Assembly (NCBI GenBank): GCA_937920235.1
Contig: CALGUK010000013.1
Coordinates: forward strand, 1 to 38,774
Source: an uncultured Clostridia bacterium
GTDB lineage: Bacteria; Bacillota; Clostridia; Oscillospirales; Acutalibacteraceae
Reading direction: 5' to 3'
DNA: 38,774 nt
The notes beneath the pieces are model-generated. The model saw only the letters and a list, made by a program, of their open reading frames with translations. It did no database searches and was not told the DNA's origin. The position numbers were made by a program, and so were the translations under genes. How positions within the stretch are numbered: position 1 is the first letter of the stretch; each line of letters opens with the position of its first letter. This document shows positions 32,401 to 38,774 of this stretch, piece after piece.

Positions 32401-33658
32401 ATTTCCCCCTCCTTTTTTGTTCATATACGAATACTGTAGCAAAAATAAACAGTAATGCCACACCTGCAATAATCAGTCTGTTTGTAATGAGAGTATTGAA
32501 TTCATCACGAAAGATTTGTGTGTTTCCCAATGAATTGTGACGAGGCGTTAATTCAAAGTGGTTATGAACACCTCTCAATCTGCTAACTCCTGCATTTAAG
32601 TCAATAAACCACCACAATCCATGTATTGCTATTGCAATAGGTGTTCCTGTAAGTTCTGTGAAAAACATACCGATTGCTACTGCAATCATAACAGATGGCA
32701 TAAGCCATCCAAACGCATATTTGAGTGGTGCAAAATAATCAAGGTTCATTCCACTGTATTGTCCCCATACGGTGCTGTTAGAGATATAAGCTAAAATAAC
32801 AGTAGGTACCATTACGGCAATAATAATGGCAAAGCACCTAGATAAAATCAACTTGAAGGATGATTTTTTTCGTGCATATATTAAATCGTTCATTTTTGTA
32901 CGGCCATCCTTCAAGCATACTGCAACAGCAATAAATACGGGGAGTATGGACAAGATAATACCTACATAGTCGCAAAACAAACGGGCATACGCTCCCGTAA
33001 ATTTGTCTGTGCTTGCCAAAAGATTATAACTTTCAACCGCTTCTTCATAAGTTATTGCAACATAACTGAATTTAAGCAGACTATTCTCCGAATAATTTGA
33101 ACCGCCACCGATTATATCGTCAACCTGTTTCATATACTCCTTAAATTTCTCATAAGAAATATCTGCGGACAAAACAATCTCTGTATTGCCATTTGCTTCA
33201 GACTTCGCATCATTCTTGTTTATAATGATTGCACCATCCGCCTGCTCGTGATAATTTTGATTTTCTCCCAAGGTAATATTAATTTTATCTTGGTTGTTGG
33301 AATCTACATTCTGACCGAGCAAATCATCAACAGAAACACCCGAAAGAACAGATATGATTTCTGCCATTTTTTCTCGGTCAGTATTGTTCAGCTTTACGTT
33401 CTTGTAAAACCCGATAGGATAAGCAATATATTCATTTGCGGTAAATTCTGTATAAAGGGAAGAAAATGCGGCAGGCATTATCAATTCAGGAACCTCTTTC
33501 TGCTGTATGCCGTAATCTTCTCCCTGCTGAGGTTCAGTAATTATGTTGTTAGAAAAGCTCAATACATCTTGGCTGCTTGGCATTACCAATAAGGCAACAA
33601 TAAATACTGCGAAAGTGAGTGAGAATATCGTCTTTTTCATTTCTTTTATCAGGAGCAT
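32330..33658 (-). CDS. ABC-2-type membrane permease with large extracytoplasmic domain
   Basis: A 442-residue protein. An N-terminal membrane helix (about residues 9-27) is followed by about 190 extracytoplasmic residues, then five or six helices from about 225 to 425 (LFCDYVGIILSILPVFIAVAVCL; LILSRCFAIIIAVMVPTVIL; LMPSVMIAVAIGMFF; LIIAGVALLFIFATVFVYEQ). The start ATG overlaps the ATPase stop codon (TAATG) with GGAGGTG upstream, so translation is coupled. It has the form of peptide-antibiotic or bacteriocin export/immunity permeases; substrate is unknown. Next comes the smaller permease, overlapping its 3' end. Confidence 0.8.
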   Translation of the reverse strand: MLLIKEMKKTIFSLTFAVFIVALLVMPSSQDVLSFSNNIITEPQQGEDYGIQQKEVPELIMPAAFSSLYTEFTANEYIAYPIGFYKNVKLNNTDREKMAEIISVLSGVSVDDLLGQNVDSNNQDKINITLGENQNYHEQADGAIIINKNDAKSEANGNTEIVLSADISYEKFKEYMKQVDDIIGGGSNYSENSLLKFSYVAITYEEAVESYNLLASTDKFTGAYARLFCDYVGIILSILPVFIAVAVCLKDGRTKMNDLIYARKKSSFKLILSRCFAIIIAVMVPTVILAYISNSTVWGQYSGMNLDYFAPLKYAFGWLMPSVMIAVAIGMFFTELTGTPIAIAIHGLWWFIDLNAGVSRLRGVHNHFELTPRHNSLGNTQIFRDEFNTLITNRLIIAGVALLFIFATVFVYEQKRRGKFVSFGKAKIKITSLANRKSKSAA

Positions 33659-34557
33659 TATTCGTCACCTCCGGAAAGTTCTGTTGCTGCTCCATTATGC
33701 CAAAGGTATAACATATATGCATCTTCAATGTTAGGCTCACAGCTTTCTGCATCAGATAAATGAACATCAGATAAAAAGCGAATATAAGTTTTATTACCCT
33801 GTGAGTGCATACCGATAATTTTGTATTCCTTTTTTAATTTCGGTAAATCACTCTTATCAACAGTTTTAGAAAAGACTTTACCCTTTGCCGTATCAAGCAA
33901 ATCTGACACCGTTCCGCAATATAAAATGCTTCCCTCGTTCAGAATAGCGAGATTTTCGCAAGTGGCTTCAATATCTCCGACAATATGAGTGGAAAGGATA
34001 ACTATTCTTTCTTCTGCAACATCGCAAAGAAGATTGCGAAAGCGTATTCTTTCCTCCGGGTCAAGTCCTGCAGTCGGCTCGTCAACGATTAAAACTTTAG
34101 GGTCTTTTAACAATGCCTGTGCGATACCAAGTCTGCGTTTCATACCACCGGACAATGCTTTGACTTTTTTGTTTTTATGTTCGGTAAGATTAACCTTTTT
34201 TAGCAAAAAATCAATACGCTCTTTGCGTTCCTTAGTGCAAATACCGGAAAGAACACCCAAATAATCCATTGCTTCGACCACACTCATCGTAGGATACATA
34301 GAAAAATCCTGCGGAAGATAGCCGATAATTTTTCTGATTTCCTTTGCGTTTTCTATCGGAATACCGCATACGGAAATGCTTCCGCTTTGTTTCTGAAGCA
34401 GGGTTGCCAGTGTTTTCATCAGCGTTGTTTTTCCTGCTCCGTTTCTACCGAGCAATCCGAACATTCCTTGCTCGATAGTCATATTGACATTTGATAATGC
34501 CTGTTTTTTCTTGCCATAAAACTTATTCAACTCTTTGATTTCAATACAATTTTCCAT
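33658..34557 (-). CDS. ABC transporter ATP-binding protein (LanF/BcrA-like)
   Basis: A 299-residue ATPase. The ATG at 34557 is used for the AAAGGAG nine bases upstream. Walker A is GLLGRNGAGKTTLMK (about residues 32-46), the Q-loop region is YLPQDFSMYPTMSV, the signature is LSGGMKRRLGIAQALL, and Walker B is VLIVDEPTAGLDP. A C-terminal domain of about 80 residues follows, typical of antibiotic-resistance ATPases of the BcrA/LanF group. It precedes two permeases and lies downstream of a two-component system, the arrangement of loci that sense and resist antimicrobial peptides. Confidence 0.9.
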   Translation of the reverse strand: MENCIEIKELNKFYGKKKQALSNVNMTIEQGMFGLLGRNGAGKTTLMKTLATLLQKQSGSISVCGIPIENAKEIRKIIGYLPQDFSMYPTMSVVEAMDYLGVLSGICTKERKERIDFLLKKVNLTEHKNKKVKALSGGMKRRLGIAQALLKDPKVLIVDEPTAGLDPEERIRFRNLLCDVAEERIVILSTHIVGDIEATCENLAILNEGSILYCGTVSDLLDTAKGKVFSKTVDKSDLPKLKKEYKIIGMHSQGNKTYIRFLSDVHLSDAESCEPNIEDAYMLYLWHNGAATELSGGDE

Positions 34558-34639
34558 TGTCAGAACTCCTTTCAAAGATGTTTTTTATCTTATGGTCTTC
34601 ATCATACAGAGTATTTTTCAATTTTTTATCTACAAAACA

Positions 34640-34673
34640 AAAAACTTCCTGCCATCACTGACAAGAAGTTTTT
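34640..34673 (-). terminator. Terminator between the histidine kinase and ABC genes
   Basis: Nine-base perfect stem AAAAACTTC / GAAGTTTTT with a 16-base loop, T-runs usable on either strand. It lies just after the kinase stop and before the ABC genes, so the ABC genes probably have their own promoter or depend on read-through. Confidence 0.75.
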
Positions 34674-34682
34674 ATAGACATT

Positions 34683-35861
34683 TTATTCCTTAAATGCTGC
34701 AACAACTTTTGCACCATTCTCGTTTGATATTTGAAGATAACCACCATGCTTTTCGCAAAGTATTTTGCATATATTCAGACCTATGCCAAAATGCTCATCA
34801 TTGGTTTCGTTTTTTGCTTTATAATATGGGTTAGTCGCATTTAACAAATCTTTAGCGGTAAAACCTTCTCCGTCATCTGCAATCGTTAATATTAATAAAC
34901 CGTCACTTTCTTCAATAGATACGATGATTTTAGAGTCAGCATATCTCAGAGCATTTGACAGCAAGTTTTCATATACTTGCATTAATACAGATATATCTAC
35001 CGTTACATTTTGCGCATTCAGTATGTTTTGTCGGAATATAAACTCTTTATCCGTACAAACTGTTTTTCCTGTACTACACATTTGTTTCTCAATTTCTTTA
35101 ATGGACACCAATTCTTTTTTGATTGCAATATCCTCTAAACGCTGTAAATCATTCATTGTACTAATATACGATTCAAGTCTTATGATATGGTGCCTCATAG
35201 TTTCGGCAGTGGAAATAATTTTATCTTCAGACATTTGAGGTGCATATTCACCAAGCATTTCACTTTGCCCTTTCAGCACAGTCAGTGGTGTTCTTAAATC
35301 GTGTGCAAAAGCAGCATTTAATCGTTTTCGTTCTTCAACCTGTCGCCACATTGCAGAAAAATTACTTGCAAGAGTGCTTCGCATAAGCTCAAAGGAAGAA
35401 CATAGCTGCCCTAATTCATCTTTGCTATTATATTCGATTGAAAAGTCCAAGTCATTGTTAGATATTTTTTCTGATGCAACCATAAGTTCCGCAATAGGTT
35501 TCTTTAATTTGTTTCTGTAAAACAATAGTGCTGCTGCAAGAATACAAAGTACCGAACAACCGGTTGCGGCAAGTGTAGGTAATGCTTCTAACAAAGCCAA
35601 TGCAAACCGATCTCGCTCTGAAGTAATAACAGGCGTGCTCCCAATAAGGACACCATCACCTAACTGCTCTCCCTGCTCATTCGTTAGATAATATTTTTCG
35701 CCAGACGAAGGATAAGATGCTCTTATCTGCCGAACAGCATTATCGCATAGTGCAAAGGTCAAAACCGAGAGAGTAAGTGCAATTAAAACAAAAACAACCA
35801 CATAAAGAACAAGACTTTTTCTGAGTGATAAATTTCGCCCTGGATACTTTATTTTATCCAT
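34683..35861 (-). CDS. Sensor histidine kinase
   Basis: A 392-residue membrane kinase. There are two membrane helices (about residues 16-38 and 94-113) around a short extracytoplasmic loop of about 55 residues, then a HAMP linker (about 114-170), the H-box FAHDLRTPLTV with the phospho-accepting histidine (about residue 193), the N-box YENLLSNALRYA, G1 DDGEGF and G2 GIGLNICKILCEKHGG. The short sensor loop resembles kinases that detect envelope stress or read an ABC transporter partner. It overlaps the response regulator gene by 13 bases. Confidence 0.92.
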   Translation of the reverse strand: MDKIKYPGRNLSLRKSLVLYVVVFVLIALTLSVLTFALCDNAVRQIRASYPSSGEKYYLTNEQGEQLGDGVLIGSTPVITSERDRFALALLEALPTLAATGCSVLCILAAALLFYRNKLKKPIAELMVASEKISNNDLDFSIEYNSKDELGQLCSSFELMRSTLASNFSAMWRQVEERKRLNAAFAHDLRTPLTVLKGQSEMLGEYAPQMSEDKIISTAETMRHHIIRLESYISTMNDLQRLEDIAIKKELVSIKEIEKQMCSTGKTVCTDKEFIFRQNILNAQNVTVDISVLMQVYENLLSNALRYADSKIIVSIEESDGLLILTIADDGEGFTAKDLLNATNPYYKAKNETNDEHFGIGLNICKILCEKHGGYLQISNENGAKVVAAFKE

Positions 35862-36523
35862 TTATACCCACACCCCCAAACCGTTTCTATATAAGGTTTC
35901 ATATTTTCTGTTGCAAATTTAGAACGGATGCGTCTGATATGTTCCGCTACAACAGAACTGTCTCCCTCGCTGTCGTAATCCCATATATGCTCATATATTC
36001 TATCTTTGCTGAAAATCTGACCGGTATGTTGAGATAAAAGTTCTATGATGTCAAACTCTTTTTTTGCAAGAGTTACTCTTTTTCCGTTATAGTACAGGCT
36101 TCTTTCTGTATAATCTATCACCAATTTATCATCAAAATGAACCTTTGCAGATTCTCTCTGTCTGCGTTCACGCCTTAAATGTGCCGTCACTCTTGCACCA
36201 AGCTCATCTATCGAAAATGGTTTTATTATATAATCATCGGCTCCAGCACCAAAGCCTTTGATTTTGTCACTGTCTTCAATTCTTGCTGTCAAAAACAAAA
36301 TCGGGCAAGAAACAAAATCTCGTATTCGTGTGCAAACTTCTATTCCGTCTATATCCGGCATATTTACGTCAAGTAATATAATATCGGGTTGCTTCTCAGC
36401 TTTTTTTATAGCTTCCAAACCATTAGTAGCTGTTATTGTATAATATCCATTAAATTCAAAATAATCTTTCAGCATAGATACAATATCCGCTTCGTCATCA
36501 ACAATTAGAATTTTATCTCTCAC
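35849..36523 (-). CDS. OmpR-family response regulator, GTG start
   Basis: A 224-residue regulator. The receiver domain has the acidic pocket VDDEAD, the phosphorylation aspartate in ILLDVNMPDIDG (about residue 52), the switch threonine in LFLTAR and the lysine in YIIKPFS. The winged-helix DNA-binding domain ends with VRRI-type sequence HIRRIRSKFATENMKPYIETVWGCGYKW. The start codon is GTG with GGAGGTG at good spacing; there is no alternative ATG before the receiver domain. It is co-transcribed with the overlapping kinase and probably controls the ABC genes downstream. Confidence 0.94.
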   Translation of the reverse strand: MRDKILIVDDEADIVSMLKDYFEFNGYYTITATNGLEAIKKAEKQPDIILLDVNMPDIDGIEVCTRIRDFVSCPILFLTARIEDSDKIKGFGAGADDYIIKPFSIDELGARVTAHLRRERRQRESAKVHFDDKLVIDYTERSLYYNGKRVTLAKKEFDIIELLSQHTGQIFSKDRIYEHIWDYDSEGDSSVVAEHIRRIRSKFATENMKPYIETVWGCGYKWIK

Positions 36524-36633
36524 AAAAACACCTCCATAAGGCAGAATAAAATATAATTATCAATTATTTATCAACTTTTATTATACACTATCCTGCTGAA
36601 ATTGCACCAAACCGCAGGTTGAGTGCATGAAAA

Positions 36634-36657
36634 AACTGCGAATTTTTCATCGCAGCT
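36634..36657 (-). terminator. Terminator of the truncated sigma unit
   Basis: Minus-strand stem AGCTGCGA / TCGCAGTT (eight pairs, one G-T) with an eight-base loop, its 3' end continuing as TTTTTTC. It lies ten bases past the stop of the 32-codon membrane peptide. Confidence 0.8.
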
Positions 36658-36667
36658 CCTCATTATA

Positions 36668-36766
36668 TTACTTTTTCTTCTTTATCATTGGAACAACTAT
36701 AACAAGCAACCCTGCAACTAAAGCAATGATACACATCACAAAGAGCCATTCAATATTTTGAGACAT
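36668..36766 (-). CDS. Possible 32-residue single-span membrane peptide
   Basis: The frame starts at ATG 36766 and encodes MSQNIEWLFVMCIIALVAGL, then LVIVVPMIKKKK. One hydrophobic span of about 20 residues is followed by four lysines, giving an N-out/C-in small membrane peptide. A GAGG lies only two bases before the ATG, which is a poor spacing, so translation may be inefficient or coupled to the truncated sigma frame that reads through it in another frame. A terminator follows directly. It may instead be the surviving 3' end of a longer deleted gene. Confidence 0.5.
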   Translation of the reverse strand: MSQNIEWLFVMCIIALVAGLLVIVVPMIKKKK

Positions 36767-36927
36767 GTCCTCAAATATGTATCGTTTACACACTCCTCGC
36801 TGTCTTGTTCGTTATAAAGAATGTGATACGCAATGTAATAGCAATACTTTCCATATTTGTCCGCAGTTTCCGATATGGCAGTTTCTGAGCGCTCATTGTA
36901 CAATTCGATTATCTGCCTATCGTCCAT
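36736..36927 (-). pseudogene. Truncated sigma-70-family factor
   Basis: A 63-residue frame whose first 52 residues match the start of the intact factor at 38062-38622: MDDRQIIELYNERSETAISE, then TADKYGKYCYYIAYHILYNE and QDSEECVNDTYL. After that the sequence diverges and stops; all of region 2.4 and region 4 is missing. The leader, AAAGGAG-type ribosome site, hairpin and extended -10 are all kept, so it may still be transcribed and even translated. Substitutions relative to the intact copy are spread evenly, so it is an old paralogue rather than a recent duplication. Confidence 0.8.
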
Positions 36928-36945
36928 CTTCCCTCTCCTTTCCTT

Positions 36946-36974
36946 GTCTATTAAGGCCTTTCATCCTAATAGAC
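36946..36974 (-). promoter_or_regulatory. Leader hairpin of the truncated sigma unit
   Basis: Plus-strand arms GTCTATTA and TAATAGAC pair over eight bases, with a further inner GG/CC pairing possible. The equivalent hairpin of the intact unit (38640-38670) has GTGTATTA / TAATACAC, so the third pair is swapped from C-G to G-C with pairing kept. It sits immediately upstream of the ribosome site. Confidence 0.7.
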
Positions 36975-37034
36975 CCCAAAAGTTCCATTGCGTAACACTT
37001 TTTTTCAAAAAAATTTTCAAAAGTTTTCAATCAT

Positions 37035-37043
37035 ATTATATCA
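37035..37043 (-). promoter_or_regulatory. Extended -10 promoter of the truncated sigma unit
   Basis: TGATATAAT on the minus strand, at the same position relative to the gene as TGGTATAAT at 38717-38725 in the intact unit. A further conserved block reading AAGTGTTACG lies downstream (36991-37002). Confidence 0.55.
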
Positions 37044-37083
37044 TGCAGCGCAAGATATAGCATTAGGCATTTATTAACACGAA

Positions 37084-37115
37084 AAGGAGAAACCCTGAAC
37101 AACAAACTTCTCCTT
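37084..37115 (-). terminator. Terminator after the sigma/anti-sigma operon
   Basis: Eight-base stem AAGGAGAA / TTCTCCTT with a 16-base loop, followed on the minus strand by TTTTC. The left arm and its neighbours recur at the right window edge (38763-38774), so the gene beyond the window probably ends in the same terminator. Confidence 0.6.
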
Positions 37116-37158
37116 GTACTAAACTTAATTTAATTTCTTACATTGTTATCGGTTATTT

Positions 37159-37428
37159 TTAATCCATCCTATTTTTCAAAACAAATATGATATTAACAAG
37201 TAATAGAACAAATGTAATCCAGACACTGCTTTGAAACGCTGACAAATATCTGCTTAGAGACCATCCACTATCTCCAAAGATATTAAATAATGTATGGAGA
37301 ATGCTAAAATTTCCTATTCCATCATTGACCTCCGGAACAAGTGCCCACAGAAAATTTAAACCTAAGTCTATAGATACAAAAATCATTATCACAAAAAATA
37401 TGAGTGTTAATATTCTTACTTTTTTCAT
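37159..37428 (-). CDS. Small two-helix membrane protein in the sigma operon
   Basis: An 89-residue protein with an N-terminal membrane helix (about residues 5-27) and a C-terminal helix (about 68-85: VWITFVLLLVNIIFVL), and a short loop of about 40 residues outside. AAGGAG lies upstream of its ATG. It follows the putative anti-sigma gene after 16 bases and is closed by the terminator at 37084-37115. I do not recognise a family; it may be an accessory sensor or target of the sigma factor. Confidence 0.75.
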   Translation of the reverse strand: MKKVRILTLIFFVIMIFVSIDLGLNFLWALVPEVNDGIGNFSILHTLFNIFGDSGWSLSRYLSAFQSSVWITFVLLLVNIIFVLKNRMD

Positions 37429-37444
37429 TTTGATTAGCTCCTTG

Positions 37445-38065
37445 TTATAATTCCGATTTCAACTGTTCAATAGCATTTTGTAACCACGTGCCACCTATGC
37501 TTTCCACAGGCTCTTCCCATAAACCTTGCTGAAATTCTTGAATTGTAAGTTCCATCATCATCGAGACATCCCCTCGACGCGCTGCGAAACCAACTACCCC
37601 ACGATTAACCCAGATTTCCGCATAACCAAAATCTTCTATCGTCCCACCAATAATAATATAAGACGGCTGATTAGTACTAACATTGACAGTAGTGTAAATA
37701 TATGGAGTATTTTCGTCTATTATATCAGTAATATCAATATGTTCCCCTTCAGCAACAAACCACAATCGTCCATTATCTATGACAGCAGGCGCATCCCCTT
37801 CACTGAAATTGACCGAAAAGCGATCTTCAGTCTGCTCAACACCAAACCCTATCACTAAGTTGTATATCGTAACCACGCTACCCGCTCCAACTAAAATGAA
37901 CGAAGCAGCCAGTACAGCGACAAGCCATCTTTTTCGATATGGTAATCTTTTTCTCTGACTAGTTGTATTTGTATTCTTCAATAATGTTTTATTCTCCGGT
38001 GAAGATGCAACAATAAACCTTTCGTCTACCTTTTCAAGTGCATTTAATATTTTTTCATTCTTCAT
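37445..38065 (-). CDS. Putative membrane anti-sigma factor
   Basis: A 206-residue protein. The N-terminal 40 residues are cytoplasmic (KILNALEKVDERFIVASSPE), then comes one membrane helix (about 47-70, WLVAVLAASFILVGAGSVVTIYNLVIG) and an outer domain of about 135 residues rich in beta-type sequence (YIYTTVNVSTNQPSYIIIGG). Its ATG overlaps the sigma factor stop (ATGA), so the two are translationally coupled. This order and topology are typical of sigma/anti-sigma pairs in Clostridia, where the short N-terminal part holds the sigma factor at the membrane. The call rests on context and topology; no ZAS zinc motif is present. Confidence 0.65.
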   Translation of the reverse strand: MKNEKILNALEKVDERFIVASSPENKTLLKNTNTTSQRKRLPYRKRWLVAVLAASFILVGAGSVVTIYNLVIGFGVEQTEDRFSVNFSEGDAPAVIDNGRLWFVAEGEHIDITDIIDENTPYIYTTVNVSTNQPSYIIIGGTIEDFGYAEIWVNRGVVGFAARRGDVSMMMELTIQEFQQGLWEEPVESIGGTWLQNAIEQLKSEL

Positions 38066-38622
38066 AATATGATACCTTCTTTCTCTAAGATTTGCTTTAA
38101 CTTACTTCTGCTACGAGATAAAATCATTTTAACTTTACTTTCACCCATTGCAAAATCGTCCGCAATCTCTTTGATAGGGCTCATATACCAATACCGTCTC
38201 ATAAAAATTTTCATTTTTTCTTCCGGTAAATCATTTAAGAAACGGTTCAGCACTTCTACCAATATTTTTTCTTCTACTGCCTGTTCCGTACTTTCAGCAG
38301 CCGGAACACATTCAAGTAATTCATCAAGCACAAGTTTGGTCTGCCCTTCTCCTCGCTTCTGTCTGTTGTAATACTTGTATCGGTTGAGTGCAAGGTTGCG
38401 TGTGATTTTGCCAAGATAAGTCGATAACTTGCTCGGATATTGCGGCGGTATGGTCTGCCATGCTTTCAAGTATGTATCATTCACACATTCTTCACTATCC
38501 TGAATGTTATACAAAATGTTGTATGCAATGTAATGACAATACTTGCCATACTTATCCGCAGTTTCCGATATAGCAGTTTCCGAGCGCTCGTTATACAATT
38601 CCAAAATCTGCTTATCGTCCAT
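38062..38622 (-). CDS. RNA polymerase sigma-70-family (ECF-like) factor
   Basis: A 186-residue factor. Region 2 is about residues 20-85 (KYGKYCHYIAYNILYNIQDSEECVNDTYLKAW) and region 4 about 130-182 (LPEEKMKIFMRRYWYMSPIKEIADDFAMGESKVKMILSRSRSKLK). AAAGGAG is five bases before the ATG. The leader has an extended -10, a conserved AAGTGTGACG block and a hairpin that are all shared with the truncated copy 1.7 kb away. It is the first gene of a three-gene operon with an overlapping membrane partner. A stress-response role at the envelope is likely from this arrangement. Confidence 0.9.
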   Translation of the reverse strand: MDDKQILELYNERSETAISETADKYGKYCHYIAYNILYNIQDSEECVNDTYLKAWQTIPPQYPSKLSTYLGKITRNLALNRYKYYNRQKRGEGQTKLVLDELLECVPAAESTEQAVEEKILVEVLNRFLNDLPEEKMKIFMRRYWYMSPIKEIADDFAMGESKVKMILSRSRSKLKQILEKEGIIL

Positions 38623-38639
38623 CTTCTCTCTCCTTTCCT

Positions 38640-38670
38640 TGTGTATTAAGGCCTTTCATCCTAATACACA
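38640..38670 (-). promoter_or_regulatory. Leader hairpin of the sigma factor gene
   Basis: Arms TGTGTATTA and TAATACACA (nine pairs) around AGGCCTTTCATCC in plus-strand reading; just upstream of the AAGGAAAGGAG ribosome site. It is the partner of 36946-36974, with a compensatory change in the stem. Confidence 0.7.
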
Positions 38671-38716
38671 ACAAACTCTTGGTTTCGTCACACTTTTTTT
38701 ATAATTTTTCTTATAT

Positions 38717-38725
38717 ATTATACCA
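38717..38725 (-). promoter_or_regulatory. Extended -10 promoter of the sigma operon
   Basis: TGGTATAAT on the minus strand, about 95 bases before the start codon. No good -35 is visible. Confidence 0.55.
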
Positions 38726-38774
38726 TGCAGTGCAATATATGGCATTAGGCATTTATTAACACGAAAAGGAGAAA

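Larger units (their letters stand above)
36656..38774. repeat. Diverged repeat: promoter-leader-sigma 5' end
   Basis: Two related segments lie in the same orientation: about 36771-37092 and about 38460-38774. They share the promoter, the GTGTxACG block, the leader hairpin, the first 52 sigma codons and, upstream, GCATTAGGCATTTATTAACACG and GAAAAGGAGAAA. The second copy continues past the window edge. The coordinates given span both copies and the genes between them. Confidence 0.75.

Overview
The window looks like a chromosomal segment of an anaerobic, moderately AT-rich Firmicute of the class Clostridia, probably a gut or rumen Oscillospiraceae/Ruminococcaceae-type bacterium. This is inferred from strong AAGGAGG-type ribosome sites, TTGACA/TATAAT promoters, rho-independent terminators, type I-alpha glutamine synthetase, paired Fem transferases, BspA-like repeats, GH38/GH2 glycosidases, and TnpV/DUF6809-type mobile genes common in that group. 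No 16S or other taxonomic marker is present, so this is only a context call.

Layout. 1-5.5 kb (+): the 3' part of a GH38 alpha-mannosidase, a secreted leucine-rich-repeat protein and an MscS-type channel. 5.5-11.1 kb (-): a GH2 beta-galactosidase-like enzyme, a long divergent PRPP synthetase, and a TetR regulator coupled to a cation-diffusion-facilitator transporter. 11.2-15.7 kb (+): a MacB/LolD-type ATPase, a 1043-residue FtsX permease with a long coiled coil, and a cyclophilin. 15.8-18.9 kb (+): a three-gene overlapping operon (MTA/SAH deaminase, purine nucleoside phosphorylase, MtnA) that reads as a methylthioadenosine salvage route through methylthioinosine. 19.1-23.2 kb (+): an ArsR-SdpI pair behind a perfect operator palindrome, glutamine synthetase, a GtrA-like membrane protein and an unrecognised membrane protein. 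23.2-25.9 kb (-): two consecutive Fem-type peptidoglycan transferases. 26.0-27.4 kb (-): an XRE regulator with membrane segments.

27.4-31.7 kb is an accessory island. It has two DUF6809-like genes, a 51-residue gene, a TnpV gene, then a notably AT-rich two-gene cargo with its own promoter: a YaaC-family protein and a 362-residue protein I do not recognise. A terminator and a broken second copy of TnpV close it on the right. An imperfect 16-base inverted repeat brackets the region about 4 kb apart. This cargo is the best candidate for an undescribed system.

31.7-36.5 kb (-) carries response regulator, histidine kinase, ABC ATPase and two ABC-2-type permeases, the layout of a peptide-antibiotic sensing and resistance (LanFEG-like) locus. 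36.6-38.8 kb (-) holds a sigma-70-family factor overlapping a putative membrane anti-sigma protein and a small membrane protein, plus a diverged partial copy of the same unit in which the sigma gene is cut after about 52 residues and joined to a 32-residue membrane peptide. Both copies share a leader hairpin with a compensatory base-pair change.
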